Assembly (NCBI RefSeq): GCF_003991405.1 | Contig: NZ_RPEN01000153.1 | Coordinates: 62,001-126,000, forward strand | Direction: 5' to 3' | Length of the DNA: 64,000 bases | Source: Pseudorhodobacter sp. E13 | GTDB lineage: Bacteria > Pseudomonadota > Alphaproteobacteria > Rhodobacterales > Rhodobacteraceae | Part shown: positions 1-7,200 of the stretch, piece by piece | Layout: each line of letters opens with the position of its first letter | How positions within the stretch are numbered: the first letter of the stretch is position 1 | Made by a program: the position numbers and the translations under genes | The notes under the pieces: model-generated | Databases searched by the model: none | The model's input: only the letters and a program-made list of their open reading frames with translations | What the model was told of the DNA's origin: nothing

Positions 1-963
1 CGGCAAGGCGCGGGCTATCACAGCTATGTCTGGCCCAAGCCCAGCACGGGCGAGAATGCCAATATGGTGTCTTATGTCATCGGCTTGCAGGATTGGCGTT
101 GGGCCATCGGCACCGGGATTTTCATCGACGATGTGCTGACATCGGTCGCCGCGGCCCGCGCAGAAACCGAAGCGCGCGTGCAGCGCACCTTTCTTTATAT
201 CGGGGCGATCACGCTGGCCTCGGTCTTGGTGGTGTTTCTGTCGGGGCTGATGCTGAACCTGCGCGAACGCAGGCTGGCCGAGGACAAGCTGAAGGCGCTG
301 ACCCAACGGGTGTTTGACACCCAAGAAGAAGAACGCGGCCGCGTGGCGCGCGAATTGCATGACAGCATCAGCCAGATCCTTGTCGGTGTGCGCTATACGC
401 TGGAACTGGCGCGGCGCAGGCAGGCCACCGGCGATGCGCGGGCGGGTGAAAGCCTGAATTCCGGCATCGACCATCTGAACGGCGCCATCCAGGAAGTGCG
501 CCGCATCAGCCGCGATCTGCGCCCCGGCGTGCTGGACGATCTGGGCCTTGGCCCTGCCCTGCAATCCTTGGCCGAGGAATTCGGCAAGCGCACCGGAATC
601 AAGGTGGAATTTGAAACCGTGGTCTTTCGCAACCGCTTGGATCAGGATGCCAAGATCGCGCTTTACCGCATTGCCCAAGAGGCGCTGACCAATATCGAAC
701 GCCACGCAGGCGCGACCGAGGTGGCGGTTCTGGTGCGCGGCACCAAGAATGGCGCGATTCTGCGCATACAGGACAACGGGCGCGGCATGCCACCCCAGCG
801 CGCCGAAGTGCAAGGCCTTGGCCTGCGCAACATGGCCGAGCGGATGGAACGTCTGGACGGCACCCTGCGCATCCTGTCCACCAAAACCGGCACCACGATC
901 GAAGCGCAGGTGCCATTGACCCATATGCTGCCCCCGGCAGGCCGAACAAAGGTAAGCGCATGA
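1..963 (+). CDS. Cache-domain sensor histidine kinase, NarL/DegS-type (5' partial)
   Basis: The open frame runs in from the left edge, so the start and most of the sensor region are missing. The first ~50 visible residues (YVWPKPSTGENAN, then W-x-x-GTGIFIDDV) look like the end of an extracytoplasmic single Cache domain. A membrane helix follows (about 180-260), then a HisKA_3 dimerisation box ERGRVARELHDSISQ whose phospho-acceptor His is encoded at 358-360. The C-terminal HATPase_c has an N-box (EALTNIERHA), DNGRG and GLGLRNM. Such kinases sense small periplasmic ligands, often organic acids, and phosphorylate a LuxR-type regulator. The stop overlaps the next gene's start (ATGA), so the pair is translationally coupled. 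The ligand cannot be inferred. Confidence 0.9.
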   Translation, partial: RQGAGYHSYVWPKPSTGENANMVSYVIGLQDWRWAIGTGIFIDDVLTSVAAARAETEARVQRTFLYIGAITLASVLVVFLSGLMLNLRERRLAEDKLKALTQRVFDTQEEERGRVARELHDSISQILVGVRYTLELARRRQATGDARAGESLNSGIDHLNGAIQEVRRISRDLRPGVLDDLGLGPALQSLAEEFGKRTGIKVEFETVVFRNRLDQDAKIALYRIAQEALTNIERHAGATEVAVLVRGTKNGAILRIQDNGRGMPPQRAEVQGLGLRNMAERMERLDGTLRILSTKTGTTIEAQVPLTHMLPPAGRTKVSA

Positions 964-1598
964 CCCCCCGTATCCGTGTTCTGATTGTCGACGATCACCC
1001 GATGGTCGCCCAAGGTATCAGCGCCATTCTGGAAACCTATGACGATATCGACGTGGTGGGCACCCTGTGCAACGGGCGCGAGGCGATCGAGCAGATCGAG
1101 GCGATAGACCCCGATGTGATGTTGCTGGACCTGAACATGCCGCAGATGAACGGGTTGACCGCGTCCGAGATCATTCTGGAAAAGCGTCCCGACACGCGTA
1201 TCCTGATCCTGTCGATGCATGAAAGCCCGGAATATATCACCACCGCGCTGAACCATGGCGCGATGGGCTATCTGCTCAAGGATGTGCCGACCGAAGAGAT
1301 CAAGCTGGCCATCGACGCAGTGATGCAGGGCAAACGCTATCTTTGCGCCGGGGCGGCGAGCGCGATCAAACCCGAAACCGATGGCGCGCGCGAGGCCCTG
1401 ACCAGCCGGGAACAAACCATCCTGCTGGAACTGGCGCAGGGCAAAAGCAACAAGGATGTGGCACTTGCGCTGGATATTTCCGTGCGCACCGTGGAAACCC
1501 ATCGCAAGAACATCAAGCGCAAGCTGGGCATTTCCTCGACCGCGGGGCTGACGCGCTATGCGATGGAACACGGGGTGTTGCAGGGCACGGGTATCTGA
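960..1598 (+). CDS. NarL/FixJ-family response regulator
   Basis: This is a 212-residue two-component regulator. The receiver domain (about residues 4-120) has the acidic pair DD at 11-12 and the phospho-acceptor Asp near residue 57 in VMLLDLNMP. The C-terminal LuxR-type helix-turn-helix (about 145-207) has the usual LTSREQTILLELAQGKSNK start and a recognition-helix region ISVRTVETHRKNIKRKLG. The start codon overlaps the stop of the histidine kinase gene, so the kinase is its cognate partner. Targets are not evident from this window; Cache-sensing NarL pairs often control uptake or use of small carboxylates, but that is only a family-level expectation. Confidence 0.93.
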   Translation: MTPRIRVLIVDDHPMVAQGISAILETYDDIDVVGTLCNGREAIEQIEAIDPDVMLLDLNMPQMNGLTASEIILEKRPDTRILILSMHESPEYITTALNHGAMGYLLKDVPTEEIKLAIDAVMQGKRYLCAGAASAIKPETDGAREALTSREQTILLELAQGKSNKDVALALDISVRTVETHRKNIKRKLGISSTAGLTRYAMEHGVLQGTGI

Positions 1599-1649
1599 CG
1601 CGCGGCGCTTGCGCAGGGTTTGCGCCATGTCATCAACGGGGGGCGGCTT

Positions 1650-2042
1650 TTGTTCAGCTATATCTGCATCGGCACCAATGATCTGCCGCGCGCGGTGGCC
1701 TTTTATGATGCGGTGATGGCGCCTTTGGGTCATGCTCGGATTGACCTTGATCTGCTGGGCGGCAATGCAACATGGGGGCTGGATGATCCCGGCCCGCATC
1801 TCTGGGTCACCACCCCGTTTGATGGCCGCGCGGCAAACCCCGGCAATGGCAGCATGTTTTCGCTGTTGGCCCAGAGCCGCGCGCAGGTCGATGCCGCCTA
1901 TGCCGCCGCCCGCGCCCATGCCGCGCTGTGCGAAGGCCCGCCGGGGTTGCGCCCGCAATATGGCCCAAGCTTCTATGCCGCCTACCTGCGCGACCCGGAC
2001 GGCAACAAGTTCAACGTGGTTTGCTATGCCGCTGCGGGCTGA
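1650..2042 (+). CDS. VOC (glyoxalase/bleomycin-resistance fold) family protein
   Basis: About 130 residues with the vicinal-oxygen-chelate fold: FSYICIGTNDLPRAVAFYDAVM at the start and YAAYLRDPDGNKFNVV at the end are typical of this family. I chose the TTG at 1650 because it follows a G-rich ribosome-binding stretch and places the protein start where relatives begin. A longer in-frame TTG at 1620 adds ten residues without family support. The family includes metal-dependent lyases, dioxygenases and binding proteins, and the substrate is not predictable here. It overlaps the next frame by 17 bases. Confidence 0.75.
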   Translation: MFSYICIGTNDLPRAVAFYDAVMAPLGHARIDLDLLGGNATWGLDDPGPHLWVTTPFDGRAANPGNGSMFSLLAQSRAQVDAAYAAARAHAALCEGPPGLRPQYGPSFYAAYLRDPDGNKFNVVCYAAAG

Positions 2043-2780
2043 CCGCCCGGAGCTTTCGGGCTTTGGCCCTTTCACCCCGCTGCGCCCGCTGCAAGGCGGG
2101 CATCGCAACGCGGTATGGCTTGTGGCGCAGGGGGAAGTGCTTTGGGTCGCGAAATCCTCTGCCCGGACCGAGGCGGCGCTGACATGGTTGCAGCCCTTAC
2201 ACCGCCATGCCCGCGCCGCCGGGTTCATCCTGCCGCAGATGGCGCAAACCGCAACGGGCCAGCACCTGTGCAACGGCTGGACGCTGGAACCCTTTGTTGC
2301 GGGCCGCGCCGCCACGGCTGCTGATCTGGCGACCGTGCAACCGCGTTTGCAGCAAATGCACCGGCACGCAGGCAAGGACGCGCCGCAGGCGGGGCAGCGC
2401 CCCGGTTTCACCTCGGCCCGTGGCTTTGCCTCAGGGGCCGCGCAGGGGGGCGATGTCGATCTGACCGCCCTGCCCCGGCGCTTGCCGCGCGCTGCCGCGC
2501 CGCTTGGGCCGCGCTGGAGGGCGAAGACACGCTGATCCACGCCGATATCAACCCCGGCAACCTGATCCTGACCGATCAAGGCCCGGCCTTGATAGATTGG
2601 GACGAGGCCCGCCGCGACCTGCCGCTGTTCGATTTGCCGCCCGCGGATGCGCCCGCCCATGCCGCCCGTCTGGCATGGGAAATTGCCTGTTGCTGGCAGG
2701 CCGAGCCGGCCCATGCCCGCGCGCTGGCCCAAGACTGGGACCAAGACTGGGGCCGAAACTGCGCCGAAACGCGGCGCTAA
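2026..2780 (+). pseudogene. Aminoglycoside/choline-kinase-like phosphotransferase, frameshifted
   Basis: Two frames together encode one APH-fold phosphotransferase. The first (from ATG 2026) has the N-lobe with GGHRNAVWLV and runs to about GGDVDLTALP before drifting into nonsense and stopping at 2535. The second picks up with RCRAAWAALEGEDTLIHADI, carrying the catalytic HADINPGN and the metal-binding IDWDEA motif, and ends at 2780. The frames would join if one extra C were present in the C run at 2473-2476. This is either a real inactivating deletion or a sequencing error in a homopolymer. It overlaps the VOC gene end, suggesting co-transcription. The substrate (a small hydroxylated metabolite) is unknown. 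Confidence 0.75.
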
Positions 2781-2881
2781 ACCCGCCCCAATTTCGCGCT
2801 TCTTACGCCTGAACCCCCATGTTTTGAAATTTTCGATATGTTTTAATCGCCCCTGCGACACTTTATTCCGTGTTTTGGGTG

Positions 2882-2910
2882 TTGACCTGCCTTTTCACCC
2901 GCCATATGGT
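2882..2910 (+). promoter_or_regulatory. Candidate promoter of the ilvBH operon
   Basis: A -35-like ttgacc (2882-2887) and a -10-like tatggt (2905-2910) are separated by 17 bases. They would start the transcript about 20 bases before the leader peptide. This is motif matching only. Confidence 0.4.
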
Positions 2911-2936
2911 CCGCTTCGCACCAGAGGGGTAGGCAC

Positions 2937-2984
2937 ATGAACGATCTTGTCGTGGTCATTTTAAAAAGGCGTATGGGCCGGTAG
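2937..2984 (+). CDS. ilvBH operon leader peptide
   Basis: A 15-codon reading frame, MNDLVVVILKRRMGR, preceded by a ribosome-binding stretch (gagggg at 2922-2927). Six consecutive codons specify leucine, valine or isoleucine (LVVVIL), the signature of a branched-chain amino-acid attenuation peptide. It precedes a GC-hairpin with a T-run and then the acetolactate synthase genes. Ribosome stalling on these codons when charged Leu/Val/Ile tRNAs are scarce would be expected to prevent terminator formation. The role is inferred from composition and position, and fits known ilv leaders in proteobacteria. Confidence 0.8.
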   Translation: MNDLVVVILKRRMGR

Positions 2985-3009
2985 CGGAAACCCCTTCCAA
3001 ACCCCATGC

Positions 3010-3037
3010 GCCCCCGCTTCACCCCCGGGGGCTTTTT
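3010..3037 (+). terminator. ilvBH attenuator (rho-independent terminator)
   Basis: A perfect 7-base-pair stem, GCCCCCG (3010-3016) with CGGGGGC (3026-3032), encloses a 9-base loop and is followed directly by five T residues. It lies between the leader peptide and the ilvB start, where an attenuator must be. An antiterminator would have to form from the sequence between 2985 and 3016; I did not resolve it. Confidence 0.75.
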
Positions 3038-3080
3038 GTTGCGATAGGGCCGCGATCTGCGGCGATAGAGGAAAGAGACG

Positions 3081-4847
3081 ATGGCGAATTCTGGAACGCA
3101 GGCGATGACGGGCGCGGAAATGGTGGTTCAGGCCATGAAGGATCAAGGCGTGGAGGTGGTCTTTGGCTATCCCGGCGGTGCCGTCCTTCCCATCTATGAC
3201 GCGCTGTTCCAACAGAATGATATTCGCCATGTCATCGTGCGGCATGAACAAGGGGCCGTGCATATGGCCGAAGGCTATGCGCGTTCCACCGGGAAGCCGG
3301 GCGTTGTTCTGGTGACATCAGGCCCCGGTGCCACCAATGCGGTGACCGGGTTGACCGATGCGCTGATGGACAGCATTCCGCTGGTGGTGTTCACCGGGCA
3401 GGTGCCGACCTTCATGATCGGCACGGATGGGTTCCAAGAGGCCGATACCGTAGGTATCACGCGGCCCTGCACCAAGCATAACTGGCTGGTCAAGGACACG
3501 GCCAACCTTGCCGAAGTGATCCATCAGGCGTTTCATGTGGCGACCCATGGCCGCCCCGGCCCGGTGCTGATCGACATTCCCAAGGATGTGCAATTCGCCA
3601 CCGCCGATTACATGCCGCCGCCCAAAGCCAAGGTGTCGCATTACCAGCCCAAGCTGAAGGGCGATATCGACGCGATCACCCGCATGGTAGAGATGATGGA
3701 AACCGCCGAGCGCCCGGTGTTTTACACCGGCGGTGGCGTCATCAACTCTGGCCCCGCTGCCAGCCAATTGCTTCGCGAATTTGTCGAGGCGACGGGCTTT
3801 CCGATCACCTCGACCCTGATGGGGCTGGGCTGCTATCCGGCATCGGGTGACAAATGGCTGGGCATGTTGGGGATGCACGGCACATATGAGGCCAATCTGG
3901 TGATGCATGGCTGCGACCTGATGCTGAACATCGGCGCACGGTTTGATGACCGGATCACCGGGCGGATTGCCGATTTCTCGCCCAACAGCCGCAAGGTGCA
4001 TGTGGATATCGACCCGTCCAGCCTGAACAAGGTGATCCGGGTGGATGTGCCGATCCTGGGCGATGTTGGCCATGTGCTGGAAGATGCGCTGCGCCTGTGG
4101 AAGGCCCGTGGCCGCAAGGTCAACAAGCCTGCGCTGGCGAAATGGTGGAAGCAGATCGCTGAATGGCGGGCCGTGAACTGCCTTGATTACACGCCCTCGG
4201 ACACGGTGATCAAACCGCAATATGCCTTGCAGCGGCTGGAAGCGCTGACCAAAGGTATGGACCGCTATATCACCACCGAAGTGGGCCAGCACCAGATGTG
4301 GGCGGCGCAGTTTCTGGGCTTTGAAGACCCGAACCGCTGGATGACAAGCGGTGGCTTGGGCACGATGGGCTATGGCTTGCCGGCCTCGATCGGGGTGCAA
4401 CTGGCGCATCCTGACGCGCTGGTGATCAACGTGGCGGGCGAGGCAAGCTGGTTGATGAACATGCAGGAAATGGGCACCGCGATCCAGTTTCGCGCGCCTG
4501 CCAAGCAGTTCATCCTGAACAATGAGCGGCTTGGCATGGTGCGCCAGTGGCAGCAATTGCTGCATGGCGAGCGTTATTCGCAAAGCTGGTCGGAAAGCCT
4601 GCCGGATTTCGTGAAACTGGCCGAAGCCTTTGGCTGCAAGGGGATCAAATGTTCGGACCCGAAGGATCTGGATGATGCGATCATGGAGATGATCAGATAT
4701 GACGGGCCGGTGATCTTTGATTGTCTGGTGGAAAAGCATGAAAACTGCTTCCCGATGATCCCCTCTGGCAAACCGCATAATGAGATGCTGTTGGGCAATG
4801 CCGATACGCAGGGCGTGATCGGGGCCAAGGGCGCTGTGCTGGTCTGA
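3081..4847 (+). CDS. ilvB: Acetolactate synthase, large (catalytic) subunit
   Basis: A 588-residue thiamine-diphosphate enzyme of the acetohydroxyacid synthase family, which condenses pyruvate with pyruvate or 2-oxobutyrate in the first common step of valine, leucine and isoleucine synthesis. The N-terminal pyrimidine-binding domain shows GYPGGAVLPIYD and the catalytic Glu in RHEQGAVHMAEGYAR (E56). The central FAD/transhydrogenase-like domain and the C-terminal ThDP domain follow, with LNNERLGMVRQWQQLLHGER. The usual GD-start of the Mg-ThDP motif reads GEAS here (Glu near residue 454). The length is normal. A ribosome-binding site, gaggaaagagacg, precedes the ATG. It works with the small subunit downstream. 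Confidence 0.96.
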   Translation: MANSGTQAMTGAEMVVQAMKDQGVEVVFGYPGGAVLPIYDALFQQNDIRHVIVRHEQGAVHMAEGYARSTGKPGVVLVTSGPGATNAVTGLTDALMDSIPLVVFTGQVPTFMIGTDGFQEADTVGITRPCTKHNWLVKDTANLAEVIHQAFHVATHGRPGPVLIDIPKDVQFATADYMPPPKAKVSHYQPKLKGDIDAITRMVEMMETAERPVFYTGGGVINSGPAASQLLREFVEATGFPITSTLMGLGCYPASGDKWLGMLGMHGTYEANLVMHGCDLMLNIGARFDDRITGRIADFSPNSRKVHVDIDPSSLNKVIRVDVPILGDVGHVLEDALRLWKARGRKVNKPALAKWWKQIAEWRAVNCLDYTPSDTVIKPQYALQRLEALTKGMDRYITTEVGQHQMWAAQFLGFEDPNRWMTSGGLGTMGYGLPASIGVQLAHPDALVINVAGEASWLMNMQEMGTAIQFRAPAKQFILNNERLGMVRQWQQLLHGERYSQSWSESLPDFVKLAEAFGCKGIKCSDPKDLDDAIMEMIRYDGPVIFDCLVEKHENCFPMIPSGKPHNEMLLGNADTQGVIGAKGAVLV

Positions 4848-4867
4848 GGCCTTGCCAAGTTGAAAGC

Positions 4868-4921
4868 GCCGGGGGTTTCACACCCCCGGACCCCCGTGGG
4901 ATATTTTTACCGAAAAGAAAG
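4868..4921 (+). repeat. GC-hairpin intergenic element, copy a (ilvB-ilvH)
   Basis: A CCGGGGG / CCCCCGG hairpin with a short loop is followed by acccccg, ggg and the tail ATATTTTTaCCGAAAAGAAAG. The same arrangement recurs at 11833, 15487, 39301, 45488 (inverted) and 47687. Here it fills the ilvB-ilvH gap and its purine-rich end comes 8 bases before the ilvH start. Confidence 0.85.
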
Positions 4922-4929
4922 GGCGCAGG

Positions 4930-5490
4930 ATGTCGCCGTTGAACATTAAACAAGGCTCTACCAGCCATTCTGCCTATGATCTGCGCGATCCGAATGGCGA
5001 GGTGATCGAACAGCATACGCTGGCGGTTCTGGTCGCGAATGAAAGCGGTGTTCTGGCGCGGGTGATCGGGTTGTTTTCCGGGCGCGGCTATAACATCGAC
5101 AGTTTGACCGTGGCGGAGGTGGACCATGAGGGGCATCGCAGCCGCATCACCATTGTCACCCGGGGCACGCCGCCGGTGATTGAGCAGATCAAAGCGCAAT
5201 TGGGCCGGATTGTGCCGGTACATGAGGTGCATGACCTGACGGTGGAGGGGCCATCGGTGCAGCGCGAGCTGGCGCTGTTCAAGGTTGCGGGCAAAGGTGA
5301 TGCGCGGATCGAGGCGCTGCGTCTGGCCGAGATTTTCCGCGCCAATGTGGTGGATAGCACGTTGGAAAGCTTTGTCTTTGAAATGACAGGCACGCCGGAG
5401 AAGATTGACGCCTTTGCCGAGTTGATGCGGCCTTTGGGCCTGCGCGAGATTGCGCGGACCGGGGTTGCGGCGCTGGCGCGCGGGGCATGA
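4930..5490 (+). CDS. ilvH: Acetolactate synthase, small regulatory subunit
   Basis: A 186-residue regulatory partner of the large subunit, conferring valine feedback control and full activity. The N-terminal ACT domain reads HTLAVLVANESGVLARVIGL then FSGRGYNIDSLTVAE, the classic family block. The C-terminal domain (about residues 95-180) contains RELALFKVAG and ends near LMRPLGLREIARTGVAALARG. The length is a little above enteric IlvN/IlvH and normal for alphaproteobacteria. The gene follows ilvB after an 82-base gap holding the GC-hairpin element, so the two share the attenuated transcript. Its stop overlaps the next start. Confidence 0.95.
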   Translation: MSPLNIKQGSTSHSAYDLRDPNGEVIEQHTLAVLVANESGVLARVIGLFSGRGYNIDSLTVAEVDHEGHRSRITIVTRGTPPVIEQIKAQLGRIVPVHEVHDLTVEGPSVQRELALFKVAGKGDARIEALRLAEIFRANVVDSTLESFVFEMTGTPEKIDAFAELMRPLGLREIARTGVAALARGA

Positions 5491-5852
5491 TGCGATCTGG
5501 TCTATGGGCGGGGGCTTTGTTGCCATGTCTGGCGGCAGCGGCCCTTGCCGCGCCCTATGCCGATTATGGCAAGCCCGAACAATGCGGGGCCTATGCGCAG
5601 GCGGAGTATGACCGCGAGCGCTGGTTTCCGGGCGGCGAGGCCGGGGTGATGGCGCTGACCGATGCGCAATCGGTCAAAGGGTTGAACGCGCTGTTGTTTG
5701 AGGGCGTGATCACCGAAGAAGGCGCCAATGAGCCCGCAGGCCGGGTGCTTGCCACGCGCGGGCCGTTGTTGGGGGCGGAGGGCCCGCTGGCCGAGGAGGT
5801 CTTGGTGATTGTCACCCCGCAGGGGATCAGACTGTTGCAGCGCTGCCCCTGA
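5487..5852 (+). CDS. Small secreted hypothetical protein
   Basis: 121 residues with a clear signal peptide (hydrophobic MMRSGLWAGALLPCLAAAAL, likely cleavage near ALAAPYADYG). The mature part has two cysteines, one near the start (QCGAYAQAEYD) and one three residues before the end (QRCP), which could form a disulphide in the periplasm. The start overlaps the ilvH stop (ATGATG, two possible ATGs), so it is translated with the ilv operon, although nothing links it to amino-acid synthesis. I do not recognise a family; the translation and signal peptide are convincing, the function unknown. Confidence 0.75.
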   Translation: MMRSGLWAGALLPCLAAAALAAPYADYGKPEQCGAYAQAEYDRERWFPGGEAGVMALTDAQSVKGLNALLFEGVITEEGANEPAGRVLATRGPLLGAEGPLAEEVLVIVTPQGIRLLQRCP

Positions 5853-5862
5853 GGGGGGCGCT

Positions 5863-6639
5863 TTAGCGCCCTTCGAACCGGGCGGGGCGCTTTTCCAGAA
5901 AGGCGATCACGCCTTCCTTGAAGTCATGCGTCATGCCGCAGGCCCCTTGCAACTGCGCCTCCAGCGTCAATTGCGCATCGAGACTGTTGCCATGGCTGGC
6001 GCGGATGGCGGTTTTCACCGCCTTATAGGCCGCGGTCGGACCAGCGGCGAGATGGGCAGCCCGGGCGCGCCAATGCGCCGCAAACCCGTCATCGGGAATG
6101 GATTCGTAGATCATGCCCCAGCTTGCCGCCTGATCGGCGCTGATCTTGTCGGCGAAAAGGGCAGCCCCCATGGCGCGCGCGGCCCCGATCTGGCGCGGCA
6201 GCCAATAGGTGCCACCCGCATCCGGGATCAGGCCGATGCGGGTGAATGCCTGAATGAAGCTGGCCGATTGCGCCGCGATCACCACATCGGCGGCCAGCGC
6301 AAGATTGGCCCCTGCCCCCGCAGCCGCCCCGTTCACAGCGGAAATCGTGGGGATCGGGCTGTCATAGATCGCACGCAGCAAGGGTTCATATTCGTCACGC
6401 AGAGTGCGCTCTAGGTCAATATTGGCGAGTTTGGCGCGGTCGCCCAAATCCTGCCCCGAACAAAACGCCCGCCCGGCCCCGGTCAGCACCAGCGCGCGCG
6501 CGGTCTTGCCCGCCTCTTTCACCGCAAAGAGCAATTCGGCCCGCATCTGGGTGGACAGCGCATTCATCACCTCGGGGCGGTTCAGCGTGATCAGGCCCAG
6601 ACCGTCGGTTTCTGAATAGGTGATGGTTTCGTATTGCAT
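5863..6639 (-). CDS. Enoyl-CoA hydratase/isomerase family protein (PaaG-like)
   Basis: A 258-residue crotonase-fold enzyme acting on an acyl-CoA. Oxyanion-hole segments are visible as ALVLTGAGRAFCSGQDL and AVNGAAAGAGANLALAADVV, and the stretch QAFTRIGLIPDAGGTYWLPR resembles PaaG-type isomerases. I start at MQYETITYSE; a longer frame adds 14 residues without similarity. No other phenylacetate genes are nearby, so a true PaaG role (epoxide-to-oxepin isomerisation in phenylacetate degradation) is doubtful, and a general enoyl-CoA hydratase is an equally fair name. It lies downstream of ccmH on the same strand with a 99-base gap. Confidence 0.85.
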   Translation of the reverse strand: MQYETITYSETDGLGLITLNRPEVMNALSTQMRAELLFAVKEAGKTARALVLTGAGRAFCSGQDLGDRAKLANIDLERTLRDEYEPLLRAIYDSPIPTISAVNGAAAGAGANLALAADVVIAAQSASFIQAFTRIGLIPDAGGTYWLPRQIGAARAMGAALFADKISADQAASWGMIYESIPDDGFAAHWRARAAHLAAGPTAAYKAVKTAIRASHGNSLDAQLTLEAQLQGACGMTHDFKEGVIAFLEKRPARFEGR

Positions 6640-6738
6640 GCGCTTTGTCCTTTGTTCCACATCGGTGCCGCGCCTGCACAATAGCGCCCCGCGCGCAGAG
6701 GAAAAGCGGGACGATACGTCAGTCCTGCGAAATACCGG

Positions 6739-7200
6739 TTACTTCTTGGGGGCCAGCAATTCCGCGAGGCGCTTTTCTTCCTCGGGGGTCAATGCCTCGG
6801 GCGGGGCATCCCCGTCCTGGCGGCGGCGGCGCAGATAGGCAAAGGCGATGCCGCCCCCCAGCACCAGCATCAACGGCCCCGCGATCCACAGCAGCAGGTT
6901 CGCGCCTTGCGAGGTCGGGTTCAGCAGCACATATTCACCATAGCGGGCCACGATATAATCCATCGCCTCGGCGTCCGTATCGCCTGCCACCAGCCGTTCG
7001 CGCAGCAAAAGCCGCAGATCCCGCGCCAGATCGGCATTACTGTCGTCGATGTTTTCATTGCGGCAGACAAGGCAGCGCAGGTCCTTGGACAAATCGCGCG
7101 CGCGGGCCTCCAGCACGGGGTCGGCCAGAATCTCATCCGGTTGCACGGCCAGAACGGGTGTCGCGATCAACGCAAGCGAGAGGGTCAGCGCGCGGATCAT
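6739..7200 (-). CDS. ccmH: Cytochrome c-type biogenesis protein CcmH
   Basis: 153 residues: a signal peptide (MIRALTLSLALIATPVLA), a periplasmic redox domain with LRCLVCRNENIDDSNA (C43 and C46), one C-terminal membrane helix (about 102-125) and a charged tail. CcmH (CycL/NrfF family) reduces apocytochrome c haem-binding cysteines before haem attachment in System I. The start was chosen because it gives a complete signal peptide and overlaps the ccmF stop (ATGA); the frame open further upstream is not similar to the family. The C-terminal TPR part found in fused enteric CcmH is absent and would be a separate CcmI in this lineage. Confidence 0.94.
   Translation of the reverse strand: MIRALTLSLALIATPVLAVQPDEILADPVLEARARDLSKDLRCLVCRNENIDDSNADLARDLRLLLRERLVAGDTDAEAMDYIVARYGEYVLLNPTSQGANLLLWIAGPLMLVLGGGIAFAYLRRRRQDGDAPPEALTPEEEKRLAELLAPKK

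Noticed and set aside
663-2861. A long open frame on the minus strand (about 730 codons) antisense to the kinase, response regulator and VOC genes
   Set aside because: It is a mirror of GC-rich codon bias in the real genes, has no recognisable domain and low-complexity composition; similar long antisense frames occur across the window (for example opposite ilvB, recG and the RND pump).
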